NCBI RefSeq assembly: GCF_012273015.1
Contig: NZ_CP050954.1
Location: 1,612,001 to 1,676,000, forward strand
From: Hymenobacter sp. BT18
Lineage (GTDB): Bacteria > Bacteroidota > Bacteroidia > Cytophagales > Hymenobacteraceae
DNA length: 64,000 nucleotides
Direction: 5' to 3'
Below are positions 38,761-48,541 of this stretch, in pieces. A program made the position numbers and the translations under genes. Numbering within the stretch: the first letter of the stretch is position 1; each line of letters starts with the position of its first letter. Under the pieces are notes generated by a model. The model searched no databases. It had not been told where the DNA came from and was given only the letters and a program-made list of their open reading frames with translations.

Positions 38761-40962
38761 CTAGTTGGCTACCTCGCTCAGGAACTTGATGCGCATCAGG
38801 CGCAGGTCTTCTTCCGTGTATTCATCATCACCGAGCTCCTTCAGAGCCACGGCAATGTTATCGGTGCTGGCCGACATGAAGTAATCGTAGATTTCTCCCT
38901 GCCGCTCCTCATCCAGTACGGAGTCGATATAATAGTCGAGGTTGAGCTTGGTGCCGGCGTAGCAGATATGCTCAATTTCCTCCATCAGCTCCCGCATGTC
39001 GATGCCCTTGGAGGAAGCAATTTCCTCCAGGTCCATCTTCTTGTCGATCTGCTGGATGATGTAAATCTTGATTTTCGACTTGTTGACAGCTGATTTTACC
39101 ACCACGTCGGCGGCCGTCATAATGTCGTTTTCTTCGACGTACTTTTTGATCAGGTCCAGGAACGGGCCACCGAATTTCTGGGCCTTGCCCTGTCCTACAC
39201 CCGATACGTGGGCTAGGTCTTCCATCTTCACGGGGAAGGTGGTAGCCATTTCCTTGAGTGAAGGGTCCTGGAACAGCACATAGGGCGGCAGGCCTTTCTG
39301 ATGTGCTAGCTTTTTGCGCAAAGCCTTCAGCATGTCGAAGAGGGCGGCATCATGGCCGGCGGCCTGCTGAACTTCTTCCTGCTCGGCCTGCTCCTGCATT
39401 TCCTCCTCGTAGTTATGATCCTTCGAGAGCTTGAAGCTGTAAGGAGCCACCAGAAATTCTTCGCCTTTGGGGCAGATGCGCACCACACCGAAGTTCTCAA
39501 TGTCCTTGCCGAGCAAGCCCGCAATCATGCACTGGCGCAGCACCGAGTGCCAAAAGGCCACATCGTGGTCGTTTCCGGCCCCGTAAATCGGTAGCTTGTT
39601 GTGGCCGTAGCTTTCGATGTGGGGGTTGGTCAGGCCCGTGAGTACGCTGGTCAGGTGCTCGATGCCAAAGCGCTGCTCGGTTTGCACCACGGCCTGCAGG
39701 GCCAGCTTCACAAATTCCTTGCCCTCGAACTTCTCGCGTGGGTGCCGGCAGTTGTCGCAAAAGCCGCAGTCCTTCTCAAACGTTTCGCCGAAGTAGTGCA
39801 GCAGCTGCTTGCGGCGGCAAACCGCGGAATCGGCATAGTTAGCCATTTCCTGCAGCAGCAGCTTGCTGTTGTCGCGCTCCGTCACGGGCTTGTCCTTGTT
39901 GAACTTCTCCAGCTTCACGATGTCGTCGTAGCTGTAGAACATCAGGCAGTCCCCTTCCAGACCGTCGCGGCCGCCACGACCGGTTTCCTGGTAGTAGCCC
40001 TCAATGCTTTTGGGCGTGTCGTAGTGAATCACGAAGCGCACGTCAGGCTTATCGATGCCCATGCCAAAGGCGATAGTAGCCACCACTACATCGCAGTCCT
40101 CATTCAGGAAAGCATCCTGGTTAGCCATGCGCACCTGCGGGTCGAGGCCGGCGTGGTAGGGCAGAGCGCGCACGTCGTTCACGCGCAGCAGCTCGGCTAT
40201 TTCCTCTACTTTCTTGCGGGAAAGACAGTATACAATGCCGGCCTGCCCTTTGCGCTGCTTCACGTACTGAATCAGCTGCTTTTTGGTCTGGTGCTTAGGC
40301 CGTACTTCGTAGTAGAGGTTGGTTCGGTTGAAGGAGGTCTTAAACACGGAGGCCTCGTCCATCTGCAGGTTTTTCTGGATGTCCAGCTGCACTTTAGGCG
40401 TGGCCGTGGCCGTAAGGGCTATGATAGGCACATCTACGCCGAGCCCGTCGATGATGCTGCGGATTTTGCGGTACTCAGGCCGGAAGTCGTGCCCCCACTC
40501 CGAGATGCAGTGCGCCTCATCGATGGCGACAAAAGAGATAGTAGCCTTCTGTAGAAACTCAATGGTTTCGTCTTTGGTCAGACTCTCGGGCGCTACGTAC
40601 AGCAGCCGCACATCTCCGCTGATAACGTCCCGCTTCACCTTGTTCATCTCCGTCTTCGACAAGGTCGAGTTCAGGAACGCCGCGTTCACGCCAAAGGCGT
40701 TGAGCTGGTCTACCTGGTTTTTCATCAGGGCAATCAGCGGCGAAATCACAATGGCCGTGCCAGGCAGCACCAGCGCAGGCAGCTGATAGCAAAGGCTCTT
40801 GCCGGCACCGGTAGGCATAATCACGAAGGTGTTGTGGCCCTCAATGACGTTCTGGATAATGGCTTCCTGGGTACCGCGAAACTGGCCGTACCCGAAAACT
40901 TCCTTTAACTTGCCCTTCAGATCAGCAGCCGGCTGAGCGGCGGCTTGTTTAACGGCTGGCAT
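38761..40962 (-). CDS. recQ: ATP-dependent DNA helicase RecQ
   Basis: 733 residues from ATG 40962 ([10 protein letters not shown]). Helicase motifs in order: Walker A MPTGAGKS (49-56), DEAH (about 152), [10 protein letters not shown] motif VI (about 330), the zinc ligands of the RQC domain ([12 protein letters not shown] then CGFCDNC), and an HRDC-type C-terminal helical domain (about 555-620), with an extra C-terminal extension of about 110 residues. RecQ unwinds recombination intermediates in repair. A second, shorter upstream start (41007) is not needed. Confidence 0.95.
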   Translation of the reverse strand: MPAVKQAAAQPAADLKGKLKEVFGYGQFRGTQEAIIQNVIEGHNTFVIMPTGAGKSLCYQLPALVLPGTAIVISPLIALMKNQVDQLNAFGVNAAFLNSTLSKTEMNKVKRDVISGDVRLLYVAPESLTKDETIEFLQKATISFVAIDEAHCISEWGHDFRPEYRKIRSIIDGLGVDVPIIALTATATPKVQLDIQKNLQMDEASVFKTSFNRTNLYYEVRPKHQTKKQLIQYVKQRKGQAGIVYCLSRKKVEEIAELLRVNDVRALPYHAGLDPQVRMANQDAFLNEDCDVVVATIAFGMGIDKPDVRFVIHYDTPKSIEGYYQETGRGGRDGLEGDCLMFYSYDDIVKLEKFNKDKPVTERDNSKLLLQEMANYADSAVCRRKQLLHYFGETFEKDCGFCDNCRHPREKFEGKEFVKLALQAVVQTEQRFGIEHLTSVLTGLTNPHIESYGHNKLPIYGAGNDHDVAFWHSVLRQCMIAGLLGKDIENFGVVRICPKGEEFLVAPYSFKLSKDHNYEEEMQEQAEQEEVQQAAGHDAALFDMLKALRKKLAHQKGLPPYVLFQDPSLKEMATTFPVKMEDLAHVSGVGQGKAQKFGGPFLDLIKKYVEENDIMTAADVVVKSAVNKSKIKIYIIQQIDKKMDLEEIASSKGIDMRELMEEIEHICYAGTKLNLDYYIDSVLDEERQGEIYDYFMSASTDNIAVALKELGDDEYTEEDLRLMRIKFLSEVAN

Positions 40963-41122
40963 GGACTTCCTCACTTCTCGGTTGGGGGATGCAGATGAGA
41001 CTAACAACGAGGTTGTTTTCTCAATCTAGACAATTTTACGGTAGGGAGAAAGAGGATGAAGAATTAAGACAAACGCCGCTGTTTTCTGGCCCCTTCCCTC
41101 GCTACTTGATATCAAATTTAGA

Positions 41123-42100
41123 TTGAAACCGCACAACGATACCAACTCCCTGGCAAAAAAAGTGCTTCTCGAAGAAGCCGATGCCATCCGTGGTGTAGCC
41201 GCTGCCCTCGACCAGCGCCCCGATTTCGCCAACTGCGTAGCCGCCATCCTCGCCCTGCAGGGACGCGTGGTGGTGACGGGCATTGGCAAAAGCGCCCACA
41301 TTGCCAGCAAAATAGTGGCTACGCTGAACTCTACGGGCACTCCGGCCCTGTTTATGCACGCCGCCGACGCTATTCACGGCGACCTGGGCATGATCCTGCC
41401 CGAGGACTTTGTGATCTGCATCAGCAAGAGCGGCGACACGCCCGAAATAAAAGTGTTGGTGCCTCTGCTCAAGCGCAAAGGCACTGCCCTGGCCGCCTTG
41501 GTCAGCAATGCCGACTCCTACCTGGGCAAGCAGGCCGACTACGTGCTGCACGCCCCGGTAGAGCGCGAGGCCTGCCCGCACAACCTGGCCCCAACCACGT
41601 CTACCACCGCTGCGCTGGCCCTAGGCGACGCGCTGGCCGTGTGTTTGCTCGAAAGCCGCGACTTTACTTCCCAGGACTTTGCCCGCTTGCACCCGGGCGG
41701 TACGCTGGGCAAAAAGCTTTACCTGAAAGTGGGCGACCTGAGCCGCAACAACGAAAAGCCCCGTGTGAGCCTCGACGCGCCCCTCAAGGAAATCATCCTC
41801 GAAATATCGGGTAAGCGACTGGGGGCCACCGCTGTGCTCGACCCCGGAACCGACGCGTTGTGCGGCATCATCACCGACGGCGACCTGCGCCGCATGCTCA
41901 CCAACTTCGCGCACCTCGACGACGTGCGGGCTCAGGATATTATGACCCAAGCGCCCGTAACGGTGGAAACCGACGATTTTGCAGCTGAGGCGCTTACGCG
42001 GATGCAGTTGCGCAATATTACCCAGCTGGTAGTGCTGGAGCATGGTCGGTTCAGCGGCTTTATTCACCTGCACGATTTGCTGCGCGAGGGATTGGTATAA
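41123..42100 (+). CDS. kdsD: Arabinose-5-phosphate isomerase (KdsD/KpsF family)
   Basis: 325 residues with a SIS domain (GRVVVTGIGKSAHIASKI, about 47-64; ISKSGDTPEI) and two C-terminal CBS domains (about 200-325). Family members convert ribulose-5-phosphate to arabinose-5-phosphate, the first step of Kdo synthesis for lipopolysaccharide. The start is a TTG at 41123; no ATG in frame upstream. The next gene, 93 bases away, makes GDP-mannose or a related activated sugar, so both feed surface polysaccharide. Confidence 0.85.
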   Translation: MKPHNDTNSLAKKVLLEEADAIRGVAAALDQRPDFANCVAAILALQGRVVVTGIGKSAHIASKIVATLNSTGTPALFMHAADAIHGDLGMILPEDFVICISKSGDTPEIKVLVPLLKRKGTALAALVSNADSYLGKQADYVLHAPVEREACPHNLAPTTSTTAALALGDALAVCLLESRDFTSQDFARLHPGGTLGKKLYLKVGDLSRNNEKPRVSLDAPLKEIILEISGKRLGATAVLDPGTDALCGIITDGDLRRMLTNFAHLDDVRAQDIMTQAPVTVETDDFAAEALTRMQLRNITQLVVLEHGRFSGFIHLHDLLREGLV

Positions 42101-42193
42101 GCTGCTATCCGGCCTCAGCGGACGCCGGAAAACCGTACCTTTCCCGGCACTTCGTTTTCCCACCCGGCGCGGGTTCCTGCGTCGTCAGCTTCT

Positions 42194-43279
42194 ATGAACC
42201 CACACACCTACCTCGTCGTTATGGCGGGCGGCATTGGCAGCCGCTTCTGGCCGTTCAGCCGCACCCAGCATCCCAAGCAGTTTCACGATGTGCTGGGCGT
42301 AGGCCGCTCCATGCTCCAACTCACTATCGACCGTTTTCGGGGCATTTGCCCCGTGGAGAACATTCTGGTAGTCACCAACCGCGACTATACTTCCCTGGTG
42401 CAGCAGCACCTGCCGGAGTTGGCCGCCGACCAGATTCTGGGCGAGCCTATCGGCCGCAATACGGCGCCTTGCATTGCCTACGCCAGCTACCGCATTGCCC
42501 AGCGCGACCCGAACGCCGTCATCATCGTAACCCCGGCCGACCATGCGGTCTTCCACGAAGACGTGTTTCAGCGGGTTATCCGCCAAGCGGCTGAAGCAGC
42601 GCGGGAGCATAACATTCTTATTACGCTTGGAATTCAGCCCTCCCGCGCCGACACGGGCTACGGGTATATTCAGTTCCTGGACGAAGATGCTTCGTCGCTT
42701 GGTCCGCTGAAGAAGGTGAAAACCTTCACGGAAAAGCCCAATCCGGAGCTGGCGCAGATGTTTCTCGACAGCGGGGACTTTCTCTGGAACTCGGGTCTTT
42801 TTGTGTGGCGGGCCGAGGTGATTCTGCACGCGTTCCATCAGTACCTCAGCGACATTGCCGAAGTATTTGATGAAGGCCAAGACGTGCTGGGCACCCCGCA
42901 GGAGGAGGAGTTCATTGCTCAGGCTTATACCCGCTGCCGCAACATCAGCATCGACTACGGGGTGATGGAGAAGGCCGATAACGTGTACGTGCTGCCCGCC
43001 GACTTTGGCTGGAGCGACCTGGGCACCTGGGACTCCCTGCACCGCATGGGCCACCACGACGCGGAAAACAACGTGGTGGACGGCAACGCCCTCCTCTACG
43101 ATACCAAGGAGTGCGTTATCAAAACGCCCTCCGAACGGCTGGTGGTGGTGCAGGGTCTCGAAGGCTACATCGTGGCCGAGTACGACAATGTGCTGCTCAT
43201 CTGCAAGCGCACGGAAGAGCAGCGCGTAAAAGACTTTGTGGCCGATGTAAAATCGAAAAAGGGAACGGGGTATAACTAG
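42194..43279 (+). CDS. Mannose-1-phosphate guanylyltransferase
   Basis: 361 residues. Nucleotidyltransferase signature MAGGIGSRFWPFSRTQHPKQ at residues 10-29, followed by the GxTAPC-type block (IGRNTAPCIAYAS), PADHAVF and FTEKP. It lacks the C-terminal phosphomannose isomerase domain of bifunctional ManC/AlgA, so it is the single-domain form. It makes GDP-mannose from mannose-1-phosphate and GTP in the cytoplasm. A TACCTTTC element lies about 55 bases upstream. Followed by a strong terminator. Confidence 0.9.
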   Translation: MNPHTYLVVMAGGIGSRFWPFSRTQHPKQFHDVLGVGRSMLQLTIDRFRGICPVENILVVTNRDYTSLVQQHLPELAADQILGEPIGRNTAPCIAYASYRIAQRDPNAVIIVTPADHAVFHEDVFQRVIRQAAEAAREHNILITLGIQPSRADTGYGYIQFLDEDASSLGPLKKVKTFTEKPNPELAQMFLDSGDFLWNSGLFVWRAEVILHAFHQYLSDIAEVFDEGQDVLGTPQEEEFIAQAYTRCRNISIDYGVMEKADNVYVLPADFGWSDLGTWDSLHRMGHHDAENNVVDGNALLYDTKECVIKTPSERLVVVQGLEGYIVAEYDNVLLICKRTEEQRVKDFVADVKSKKGTGYN

Positions 43280-43302
43280 CCATTTCCCTGCCGGCAACAA
43301 AG

Positions 43303-43343
43303 AAAAAAGAAGCCCGCTACACCAGGTAGCGGGCTTCTTTTTT
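43303..43343. terminator. Terminator between convergent genes
   Basis: An 18-base stem (43303-43320 with 43326-43343) with a 5-base loop; A-run and T-run ends make it bidirectional. Confidence 0.9.
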
Positions 43344-43368
43344 ACGAGCTATTCAGCACTGAAGGACG

Positions 43369-44037
43369 TCAGAAGGAAATAATAGCATTTACACGCACAG
43401 CCGGGGCTTGCTGAGTAGTGCGCGTAGTGTATTGCTGCGACGTGCCCAGGTTGCGGTCCGAGTTGTTGACGGTGTTGGGCGCCCGCAATACATCGTAGTA
43501 CACTTCCGGATTAAGAGAAAACTGCTTCCACGTGCGCACCTTAAAGCCAATGCCAGTGCTGTTGCCGAATCCGTTGGATTTCACCGTCACGTCCGTGTCT
43601 TGGCAGCCGCAAAGGCCGCCGGTGTAGTTGCCTTCAGAAACAAATCTGCGGTAGTAAAAGTCGCTGAATACGTACAGCCACGGGGCCTTGGCAATGGGAG
43701 CATACTGCACGCCAAGGCGCAGGCGCAGGTCACGGGCAGTAGAGCTACCTACGGGGCAGTCGTTGCAGTTATTTACTTCCTGGGTTTTGTCCGAGCCAGT
43801 GGTGTAGCTAATGCCCGAACGCAATCCGAGACGCCCCAGGTTATAACGAAAAACGGCTCCGGAGGCCCACTGCGCCTTATTGTTGAGTTGGCTGCTCGCG
43901 TAGTTGTACGTCTGCTTGGCGAAAGGTGAATAATTCAGCAGTTCGACCCCGGCTTCGAAGCGCCGTGGCTGGTCCTGGGCACTGGCCGCGAAGCTTAGGG
44001 CAGTAAGCAACGCGAAGGGCAACGTAAATTTTAGCAT
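43369..44037 (-). CDS. Outer-membrane beta-barrel-like protein, hypothetical
   Basis: 222 residues, signal peptide (MLKFTLPFALLTALSFAASA). Alternating beta-type strands with aromatic ends (for example PWLYVFSDFYYRRF) and a final Phe (AVRVNAIISF) are typical of an eight- to ten-strand outer-membrane barrel (OMP_b-brl type). Two close Cys pairs (NNCNDCP, GLCGCQD) may form disulfides in outer loops. Function unknown. The palindrome TAGTTTAC-T-GTAAACTA sits 21 bases upstream of the start. Confidence 0.65.
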   Translation of the reverse strand: MLKFTLPFALLTALSFAASAQDQPRRFEAGVELLNYSPFAKQTYNYASSQLNNKAQWASGAVFRYNLGRLGLRSGISYTTGSDKTQEVNNCNDCPVGSSTARDLRLRLGVQYAPIAKAPWLYVFSDFYYRRFVSEGNYTGGLCGCQDTDVTVKSNGFGNSTGIGFKVRTWKQFSLNPEVYYDVLRAPNTVNNSDRNLGTSQQYTTRTTQQAPAVRVNAIISF

Positions 44038-44057
44038 AGATACATAAGCCTACAGGG

Positions 44058-44074
44058 TAGTTTACTGTAAACTA
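44058..44074. promoter_or_regulatory. Palindrome upstream of the beta-barrel gene
   Basis: TAGTTTAC-T-GTAAACTA, perfect 8-base arms with a single centre base. It lies about 21 bases upstream of the start at 44037, a likely operator. Confidence 0.55.
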
Positions 44075-44088
44075 TGCAGAGGAGCCGG

Positions 44089-44104
44089 ACTTGCGGCCGC
44101 AAGT
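44089..44104. repeat. Perfect 16-bp palindrome
   Basis: ACTTGCGGCCGCAAGT is its own reverse complement (no spacer). It lies between the barrel-gene operator and the RlmB terminator. It might be a regulator site or part of a cruciform; NotI site in the centre. Confidence 0.6.
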
Positions 44105-44168
44105 TGCAGTCCGCTTAAAAAACAACAGCCATGTCCGGCATTTCCTCAACCAGCCCGCTAAAAAGCAG

Positions 44169-44200
44169 CAAGCCCGCGGAAAGCGTTTTCCGCGGGCTTG
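44169..44200 (-). terminator. Terminator for the rRNA methyltransferase gene
   Basis: CAAGCCCGCGGAAA pairs with TTTCCGCGGGCTTG around a 4-base loop, just beyond the stop at 44220. Confidence 0.8.
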
Positions 44201-44219
44201 TTAAAACATATTGGCCGAA

Positions 44220-45236
44220 CTATTGGCCACTTTTCAAACGCTGACGGAGCACTTCGTAGAGCATAATGCCGCTGGCTACCGACACGTTGAGGGAGCTGAT
44301 TTGGCCCGCCATGGGAATGCGCAGCTTGTGGTCGGCCAGCTTGAGGTACTCGGGGCTGATGCCGTCTTCCTCACTGCCCATAAGCACGGCCAGCGGCCCG
44401 CTCATATCCACCGTTTGCGCTTCGAGGCTGGCATCGGCCTTTTCGGTGCAGGCCACCACCTGCACACCCGATTCGCGCAGGAAGGTGAGCGTTTCCTTCA
44501 GGTTGGGCTCCCGGCACACCGGAATCAGGTTGAGGGCGCCGGCGGAGGTTTTCAGTGCGTCGCCGTTGATTTGGGCGGCTCCGCGGCTGGGCACCACAAT
44601 GGCGTGTACGCCCATACACTCGGCATTGCGGGCAATAGAGCCGAAGTTGCGCACATCGGTGATGCGGTCCAGCACGAGCAGCAGCGGTGTTTTGCCCTCC
44701 TCATACAAGCCCGCCAGGATGCTATCCAGCGGCTGGTACTCAATGGGCGACACGAAGGCTACGGCGCCCTGGTGGTTTTTGCGCGTCAGGTCGTTGAGCT
44801 TCTCCAGCGGCACCAGGGACACGGGCACGTTGGCCTCCTTGGCTAGCTCCGTAATTTCCTGGGTGATACTGTTTTTGGTACCGCGCAGCAGATAGATTTT
44901 CTCCAGCGTGCGGTGAGCGTGCAAGGCCTCCAGAATAGGCCGCAGCCCAAATAGCATATCGATGCCGCGGTCGGCGGCCGGGCGGTGCGGGTAGCGGGGC
45001 TTATACTCTCCCCGGCCTTCCCCTCTATTGTCGCTGCGGCTATTGTCCCGGCTTTCACCCCGGTTATCATTCCGGTCATCGAAACGACCTTCGGCACGGC
45101 GGTTGTCGGGGCGGGGCACCGGGCGGTTATCGGCGTCGTAAAAAGGGCGGCTCTTCGGCTGGCGAGGACGGTCGTTGCGGTTTTCCATAGCTCCACGGCG
45201 GCGGTTCTGCGGCAAAGGCCGGGCGCCCCGATTCAT
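44220..45236 (-). CDS. rlmB: 23S rRNA 2'-O-methyltransferase RlmB-like, with long disordered N-terminus
   Basis: 338 residues from ATG 45236 (MNRGARPLPQ), or 322 from ATG 45188 (MENRNDRP). The SPOUT core starts at about residue 93: DMLFGLRPILEALHAHR, an RNA-binding substrate domain, then the knot motifs NFGSIARNAE, GSEEDGISP and LNVSVASGIMLYEVLRQ. It probably methylates a guanosine in domain V of 23S rRNA. The first 90 residues are low-complexity and Arg/Asn/Asp/Gly-rich, not part of E. coli RlmB. A TACCTTTG element lies at 45258-45251; as it is close to the first start, the second start gives a more normal leader. Confidence 0.85.
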   Translation of the reverse strand: MNRGARPLPQNRRRGAMENRNDRPRQPKSRPFYDADNRPVPRPDNRRAEGRFDDRNDNRGESRDNSRSDNRGEGRGEYKPRYPHRPAADRGIDMLFGLRPILEALHAHRTLEKIYLLRGTKNSITQEITELAKEANVPVSLVPLEKLNDLTRKNHQGAVAFVSPIEYQPLDSILAGLYEEGKTPLLLVLDRITDVRNFGSIARNAECMGVHAIVVPSRGAAQINGDALKTSAGALNLIPVCREPNLKETLTFLRESGVQVVACTEKADASLEAQTVDMSGPLAVLMGSEEDGISPEYLKLADHKLRIPMAGQISSLNVSVASGIMLYEVLRQRLKSGQ

Positions 45237-45250
45237 GTTAAAGTAGAAGG

Positions 45251-45258
45251 CAAAGGTA
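45251..45258 (-). promoter_or_regulatory. -7 element TACCTTTG upstream of rlmB
   Basis: Full match to TAnnTTTG on the minus strand. It is 15 bases from the start at 45236 and 63 from the one at 45188, which helps choose between the two starts. Confidence 0.45.
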
Positions 45259-45402
45259 CGGCGTTTACCCGGTAACCTTTTGCAGGCTGGGTCCACTGGC
45301 CCCAGAAAGCTGGTCAGCCAGTAAAACTGGATGTTGCCCAAACGCCACCGGCCCCGCTTTGCAAGGCAAAACGGGGCCGGTGAGAAACAAGGGTTTTAAA
45401 AT

Positions 45403-48396
45403 TTACTGCTGGGCTGGCATGTACTGCTGCATGAGGCCAAATGCCTTGGCTGCCCGCGTCTGGTCACCCACCCCATCGGCAGCCCGCGCCACACTCTGCA
45501 GGGTAATCAGGTTCTGCTGAATATCCTGGTCGTGCAGAGCCGGGTTGTGGGCCGTGTAATACGCCAACGCCAGCTGGGCGCGGTTCGTGAGCAAGTCCAT
45601 AATCTGGTTGGCCCGCACCGTTTCGCCACCTTTTACCAGAGCAGGCACCAGTTGGGGCGTGTAAAAGTCGTAGGGAATGGCTGCATCAGGTATTCGGGTG
45701 AGGCACTGCACGGCTACCTCCTTGGCTTTAGCTACGTTGCCGGCCGCCAGGTAGCTATTGGCTAGGCGCGCAAACTTATCGTGGTAGTTCGCCGGGAAGC
45801 GCTGGCTGTTTTCATCGTAGTATACCGCTGGGTTATCCAGGTTGCGGTACGCAAACTTTTTCAGCAGGATGTTCTCCATCTGCTCCTTCACGATGTAGCC
45901 GTCGTCGCCGCTGCGGGGGTTGTAGTTCGGGTCGCGGGCGGGCAGAATACGGTAGGCCATGCCCTCCAGCTGGAAGTACGGCTCCAGGCCCATGTAGTCC
46001 TGGGAGTTGACAGTAGTACCAAAGTATACCGGGCGCTGCCAGTTGTTGGAAGCCAGAATATCCAGGATAGCCAGGTTTTTCTTTTCAATGGCGCCCTTGC
46101 CCATATTCCACTCCATGCGGTCCACAAGTTGACTGCGCCGCTCCGGAGCAATGATGCCCATTTTCTGCACCGCGGCCGTATCGATGGGCAGGAAGAATTT
46201 GCTGGTGGGGAACGAAAGCAGCATGGGGCCGCCTTCGCCGTAGCTAACCTGCAGCAAGGGGCTGTTTTGCTTTACCAGCGAAATAAACTCCCGCAGGTTT
46301 ACTTCCTTCACCGCCGGATTTTCCACGTACGGCAGGTAGTCGTTGGTACCTTCTACGTACTGGGAGTGCTCCAAGGAAATCGGCAGCGGGGCCGACTTAT
46401 ACGACTGCCGCTTCATCTGGTCGATGTACCAGTCGGTGTTCATGTAGCTGAGCACGGCCACACGTACGTCGGTGCGGTAGCCTTCCACTTCCTGGGCATA
46501 CCAGAGCGGGAAGGTGTCATTGTCGCCGTTGGTAAACAGAATGGCGTTCGGCGCGCAGCTGTCGAGCATGTTCTTGGCCGAATCGACGGAGATGTAGCGG
46601 TTGGACCGGTTATGGTCGTCCCAGCCCTGCGCCACCATGATGCCGGGAATCAGCAAGCCTACCAGCGTAGCTACGCCAGCCCGCAGCCCATCGGCCTTGA
46701 GGATGGTGCGCAGACCCTCGGCCAGGGCCATTACGCCCAGCCCAATCCAGATAGAGAAAGCAAAGAAGGCGCCCGTGAAGGTGTAATCCCGCTCGCGGGG
46801 CTCGATGGGTGGCTGGTTGAGATAAAACACAATGGCCAGGCCCGTGAACACAAACAGCAGGCCCACGATAAAGGCATTTTTGCCGTCGCGCCGGGTGTGG
46901 AAGAACAAGCCAACTAGGCCCAGGATGAGCGGCAGCGCAAGGAAGTTGTTGTAGGCGTTGCTCTCGGCCACGCGTTCGGGCAGGCCATTCTTGCTGCTGA
47001 ACGGCGTGACTACGCCGGCCTGCTGCATGTCGCCCTTGCGGCCGACAAAGTTCCACAGGAAATAACGCCAGAACATGTGCCCAAACTGGTAGCGCACCAT
47101 AAACGACAGGTTCTGGCCCATCGTCGGCTTCACATCCTCGCGGATATCTACCCACTTTTTGTACTGGTACAGGTGCTCGGGCGAGGCGCTGTAGAGGCGC
47201 GGCAGCAGCATCTTGTCCTCGGGCGCATACTCGTACTCCGTGCGCGGAGCGGCCTCGGCATACTGGTCGCCCTTGCGCACGTAGCGCTTAGCTCCTTCCT
47301 TCGACGCTATGGGCCGGGCATTAAATTGGGGCCCGTAGAGCAGGGGCCGGTCGCCGTACTGCTCGCGCTTAAGGTAGCTCACAAACGAGAGTACATCCTC
47401 GGGGTTGTTCTCGTTGATGGTGGGGTGGTAGGAGCTACGGATGGGGACAATCAGGTAGGAAGAGTACCCAATCAGAATAAACACAAACGACAGCAGCGCC
47501 GTGTTCAGCAGGCGGTTGCCGGTGCGGGCCGCGTAGCGGAAGCCCAGCCAGATGAGGGTGAGAAACAGCAGCAGGAAAATGATGATGCCCCAGTTAAACG
47601 GCAGCCCTACGCTATTGACGAAGAACACTTCAAACCCACCAGCCAGGGAAGGCAGGCCGGGGATAATACCTACCAGAATAACACCCACAATTACGCTGCT
47701 GATAACCAGCGTGAGGAAGCTACCCAACAGCGTGGGGGTGGCGTTTTTGCGGAAGTAGTAAATAAAGCCCAGGGCCGGAATAGCCAGCAGGTTGAGTAAG
47801 TGTACCCCAATCGACAGGCCAATGGCGTAGGCAATCAGAATCAGCCATTTGTCGGAATCGGGCTCATCGGCGCGGTTTTCCCACTTCAGCATCAGCCAAA
47901 CTACTACGGCCGTGCACACCGCCGACATAGCATATACCTCGGCCTCTACGGCGTTGAACCAGAACGAGTCGGAAAAGGCAAACGCCAGCGCCCCGACTAC
48001 GCCGCTGCCCAGAATCTGGATGGTTTGCCCGCTGGTGGGCTCCACAGCCCGGCCATCGGCTAGGCGAGCCTGGCCCACGACTATTTTCTTGGCCAGCATG
48101 GTGATAATCCAGAACAGGAACAGCACCGTGAAGGAAGAGCTAAGCGCCGACAGAGCGTTGATCAGGATGGGCACTTTGGTGGCATCGCCAAACGAAAGCA
48201 AGGACAACAGGCGGCCCAGCAGCAGGAACGTGGGAGCCCCCGGAGGGTGCGGTACCAGGAGTTTGTAAGAGCAGGCTATAAATTCGCCGCAGTCCCAGTA
48301 GCTGGCGGTAGGCTCTAGCGTGAGCAGATAGGTGAGGGTGGCCACGGCAAACACCAGCCAGCCCACCAAGTTATTCAGGCTTTTGTAACGACGCAT
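45403..48396 (-). CDS. DUF2723 multi-pass membrane protein, probable glycosyltransferase-like
   Basis: 997 residues. Residues 1-560 hold about ten to twelve membrane segments. The N-terminal loop TASYWDCGEFIACSYKL with acidic residues resembles the catalytic EL1 of GT-C glycosyltransferases (PMT/Oligosaccharyltransferase type). A large exported domain (about 560-850) follows, and the C-terminal 130 residues look helical, TPR-like. DUF2723 is found throughout Bacteroidota and likely transfers sugars to protein or lipid on the outside of the inner membrane; the donor is unknown. Monocistronic. Confidence 0.8.
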   Translation of the reverse strand: MRRYKSLNNLVGWLVFAVATLTYLLTLEPTASYWDCGEFIACSYKLLVPHPPGAPTFLLLGRLLSLLSFGDATKVPILINALSALSSSFTVLFLFWIITMLAKKIVVGQARLADGRAVEPTSGQTIQILGSGVVGALAFAFSDSFWFNAVEAEVYAMSAVCTAVVVWLMLKWENRADEPDSDKWLILIAYAIGLSIGVHLLNLLAIPALGFIYYFRKNATPTLLGSFLTLVISSVIVGVILVGIIPGLPSLAGGFEVFFVNSVGLPFNWGIIIFLLLFLTLIWLGFRYAARTGNRLLNTALLSFVFILIGYSSYLIVPIRSSYHPTINENNPEDVLSFVSYLKREQYGDRPLLYGPQFNARPIASKEGAKRYVRKGDQYAEAAPRTEYEYAPEDKMLLPRLYSASPEHLYQYKKWVDIREDVKPTMGQNLSFMVRYQFGHMFWRYFLWNFVGRKGDMQQAGVVTPFSSKNGLPERVAESNAYNNFLALPLILGLVGLFFHTRRDGKNAFIVGLLFVFTGLAIVFYLNQPPIEPRERDYTFTGAFFAFSIWIGLGVMALAEGLRTILKADGLRAGVATLVGLLIPGIMVAQGWDDHNRSNRYISVDSAKNMLDSCAPNAILFTNGDNDTFPLWYAQEVEGYRTDVRVAVLSYMNTDWYIDQMKRQSYKSAPLPISLEHSQYVEGTNDYLPYVENPAVKEVNLREFISLVKQNSPLLQVSYGEGGPMLLSFPTSKFFLPIDTAAVQKMGIIAPERRSQLVDRMEWNMGKGAIEKKNLAILDILASNNWQRPVYFGTTVNSQDYMGLEPYFQLEGMAYRILPARDPNYNPRSGDDGYIVKEQMENILLKKFAYRNLDNPAVYYDENSQRFPANYHDKFARLANSYLAAGNVAKAKEVAVQCLTRIPDAAIPYDFYTPQLVPALVKGGETVRANQIMDLLTNRAQLALAYYTAHNPALHDQDIQQNLITLQSVARAADGVGDQTRAAKAFGLMQQYMPAQQ

Positions 48397-48541
48397 TCCT
48401 TACTTGTTCAGAGAAGAGCCAAAAGTAGGCAATAAATCCGGCCGCGCCGCACCCGTGGCGGGCAGCCAGCCGCGGTACAGATGCAAAAAAAGCAGCCGGG
48501 GTTGCCGGCTGCTTTCAGGAAATAAAGTATCAGGCAAGGCC

